Shown piece after piece: positions 6,205 to 6,624 of a stretch of DNA of 6,624 nucleotides; the stretch's first letter is position 1, and each line of letters opens with the position of its first letter. The stretch spans positions 1-6,624 of the forward strand of contig JAFOIR010000163.1 in NCBI GenBank assembly GCA_017420625.1. The letters are read 5' to 3'. The notes below the pieces were generated by a model, which searched no databases, was not told where the DNA came from, and saw only the letters and a list, made by a program, of their open reading frames with translations. The stretch comes from Bacillota bacterium. Its GTDB lineage: Bacteria; Bacillota_A; Clostridia; Lachnospirales; Bianqueaceae. The position numbers and the translations under genes were made by a program.

Positions 6205-6624
6205 CAGCTTTTATCTCCGAACAGTGATCCGATCCCTTCGATGCTTTCCAGAAGATCCTTTCTGAACAGCGGATCATTTTCTACAAGACTGTTGATATCT
6301 ACACCATCGCTGCCCGCTTTGGCCGTCGAGTGAATATACAGTTTTCTCTCTCCTCCCAGATACATTGCAACATGTCCCGGGAAGAAAATCAGATCACCTT
6401 TTTTGATCTGATCGAGAGATATAGGATGAAGCGGATAACCATCTTTGATGGCAGCGTCACGATAAATGATCACGCCATTCATCAGATAGACGATCGAGCA
6501 AAGTCCCGAACAGTCGATGCCAAGCGGGCTTTTGCCCCCCCATCGGTAAGCAGTCCCTTCATACAGGAAGACATCTTTGATCACTGCATCCCGAAAAGAT
6601 TCTTCATCTTCCGGAACGGTTCGA
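6204..6624 (-). CDS. NlpC/P60 (C40) cell-wall peptidase, 5' end missing
   Basis: The last 140 codons of a cysteine peptidase lie here. The frame stays open to the window edge, so the start is not present. The GTG at 6584 is an internal Val codon, because good family sequence and an open frame continue upstream of it. NlpC/P60 enzymes cleave the gamma-D-Glu to diamino-acid bond of peptidoglycan stem peptides, usually after secretion. The catalytic triad is visible: Cys in GIDCSG (codon 6512-6510), His in GHVAMYLGG (codon 6374-6372) and the third polar residue, His, in YIHSTAKAG (codon 6332-6330). YRWGGKSP and KKGDLIFF are typical of the domain. SH3-like domains or a signal peptide, if any, would lie upstream. 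It overlaps scpA by one base. The exact bond cleaved and whether it acts in growth, turnover or sporulation cannot be told. Confidence 0.92.
   Translation of the reverse strand, partial: RTVPEDEESFRDAVIKDVFLYEGTAYRWGGKSPLGIDCSGLCSIVYLMNGVIIYRDAAIKDGYPLHPISLDQIKKGDLIFFPGHVAMYLGGERKLYIHSTAKAGSDGVDINSLVENDPLFRKDLLESIEGIGSLFGDKS

Noticed and set aside
6388..6412. Perfect 9-bp inverted repeat ATCAGATCA / TGATCTGAT with a 7-base loop including five T
   Set aside because: It falls inside the conserved DQIKKGDLIFF coding motif of the peptidase, is AT-rich, and has no T-run after the stem. Codon choice explains it better than a terminator or operator.

Overview
The window is a compact stretch of bacterial chromosome with every supported gene on the minus strand, so transcription runs from high to low coordinates. 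Gene content points to the Firmicutes, class Clostridia: scpA-scpB of the Smc-ScpAB condensin, an IspH joined to a four-domain ribosomal protein S1 (an arrangement known from Clostridia), and AGGAGG-type ribosome binding sites. A Lachnospiraceae-like relative is a reasonable guess, but this is inference from gene content only. No mobile element, CRISPR array, tRNA or rRNA is visible, and no stretch longer than about 300 bases lacks a gene.

In order of transcription: (1) the C-terminal 140 codons of an NlpC/P60 (C40) cell-wall peptidase, whose 5' end lies beyond base 6624; (2) scpA; (3) scpB; (4) an RluB-type rRNA pseudouridine synthase; (5) a 651-residue protein joining an HI0933/BaiN-type flavoprotein to cytidylate kinase; (6) a 669-residue protein joining IspH, the last enzyme of the MEP isoprenoid pathway, to ribosomal protein S1; (7) an intrinsic terminator; (8) the first 37 codons of an unidentified gene leaving the window at base 1.

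Genes 1 to 6 overlap one another by 1 or 4 bases at every junction (TGATG, ATGA, TAATG, GTGA, GTGA), so they look like one translationally coupled operon. Its promoter must lie upstream of the window. It combines chromosome segregation, 23S rRNA modification, pyrimidine nucleotide supply, isoprenoid synthesis and translation initiation: growth-linked housekeeping functions.

The most notable feature is two successive gene fusions. The flavoprotein-Cmk join has no linker and looks uncommon. At both junctions the downstream half begins at an in-frame ATG that keeps a Shine-Dalgarno-like sequence, strikingly so for S1 (AGGAGGT, 10 bases upstream). A TATAAT box with a weakly matching -35 at 17 bases lies inside the IspH segment. 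Free Cmk and, more convincingly, free S1 may therefore be made as well as the fusions. This is a hypothesis from sequence, not a demonstrated fact. Otherwise this is ordinary core-genome DNA, and I see no novel defence or mobile system.
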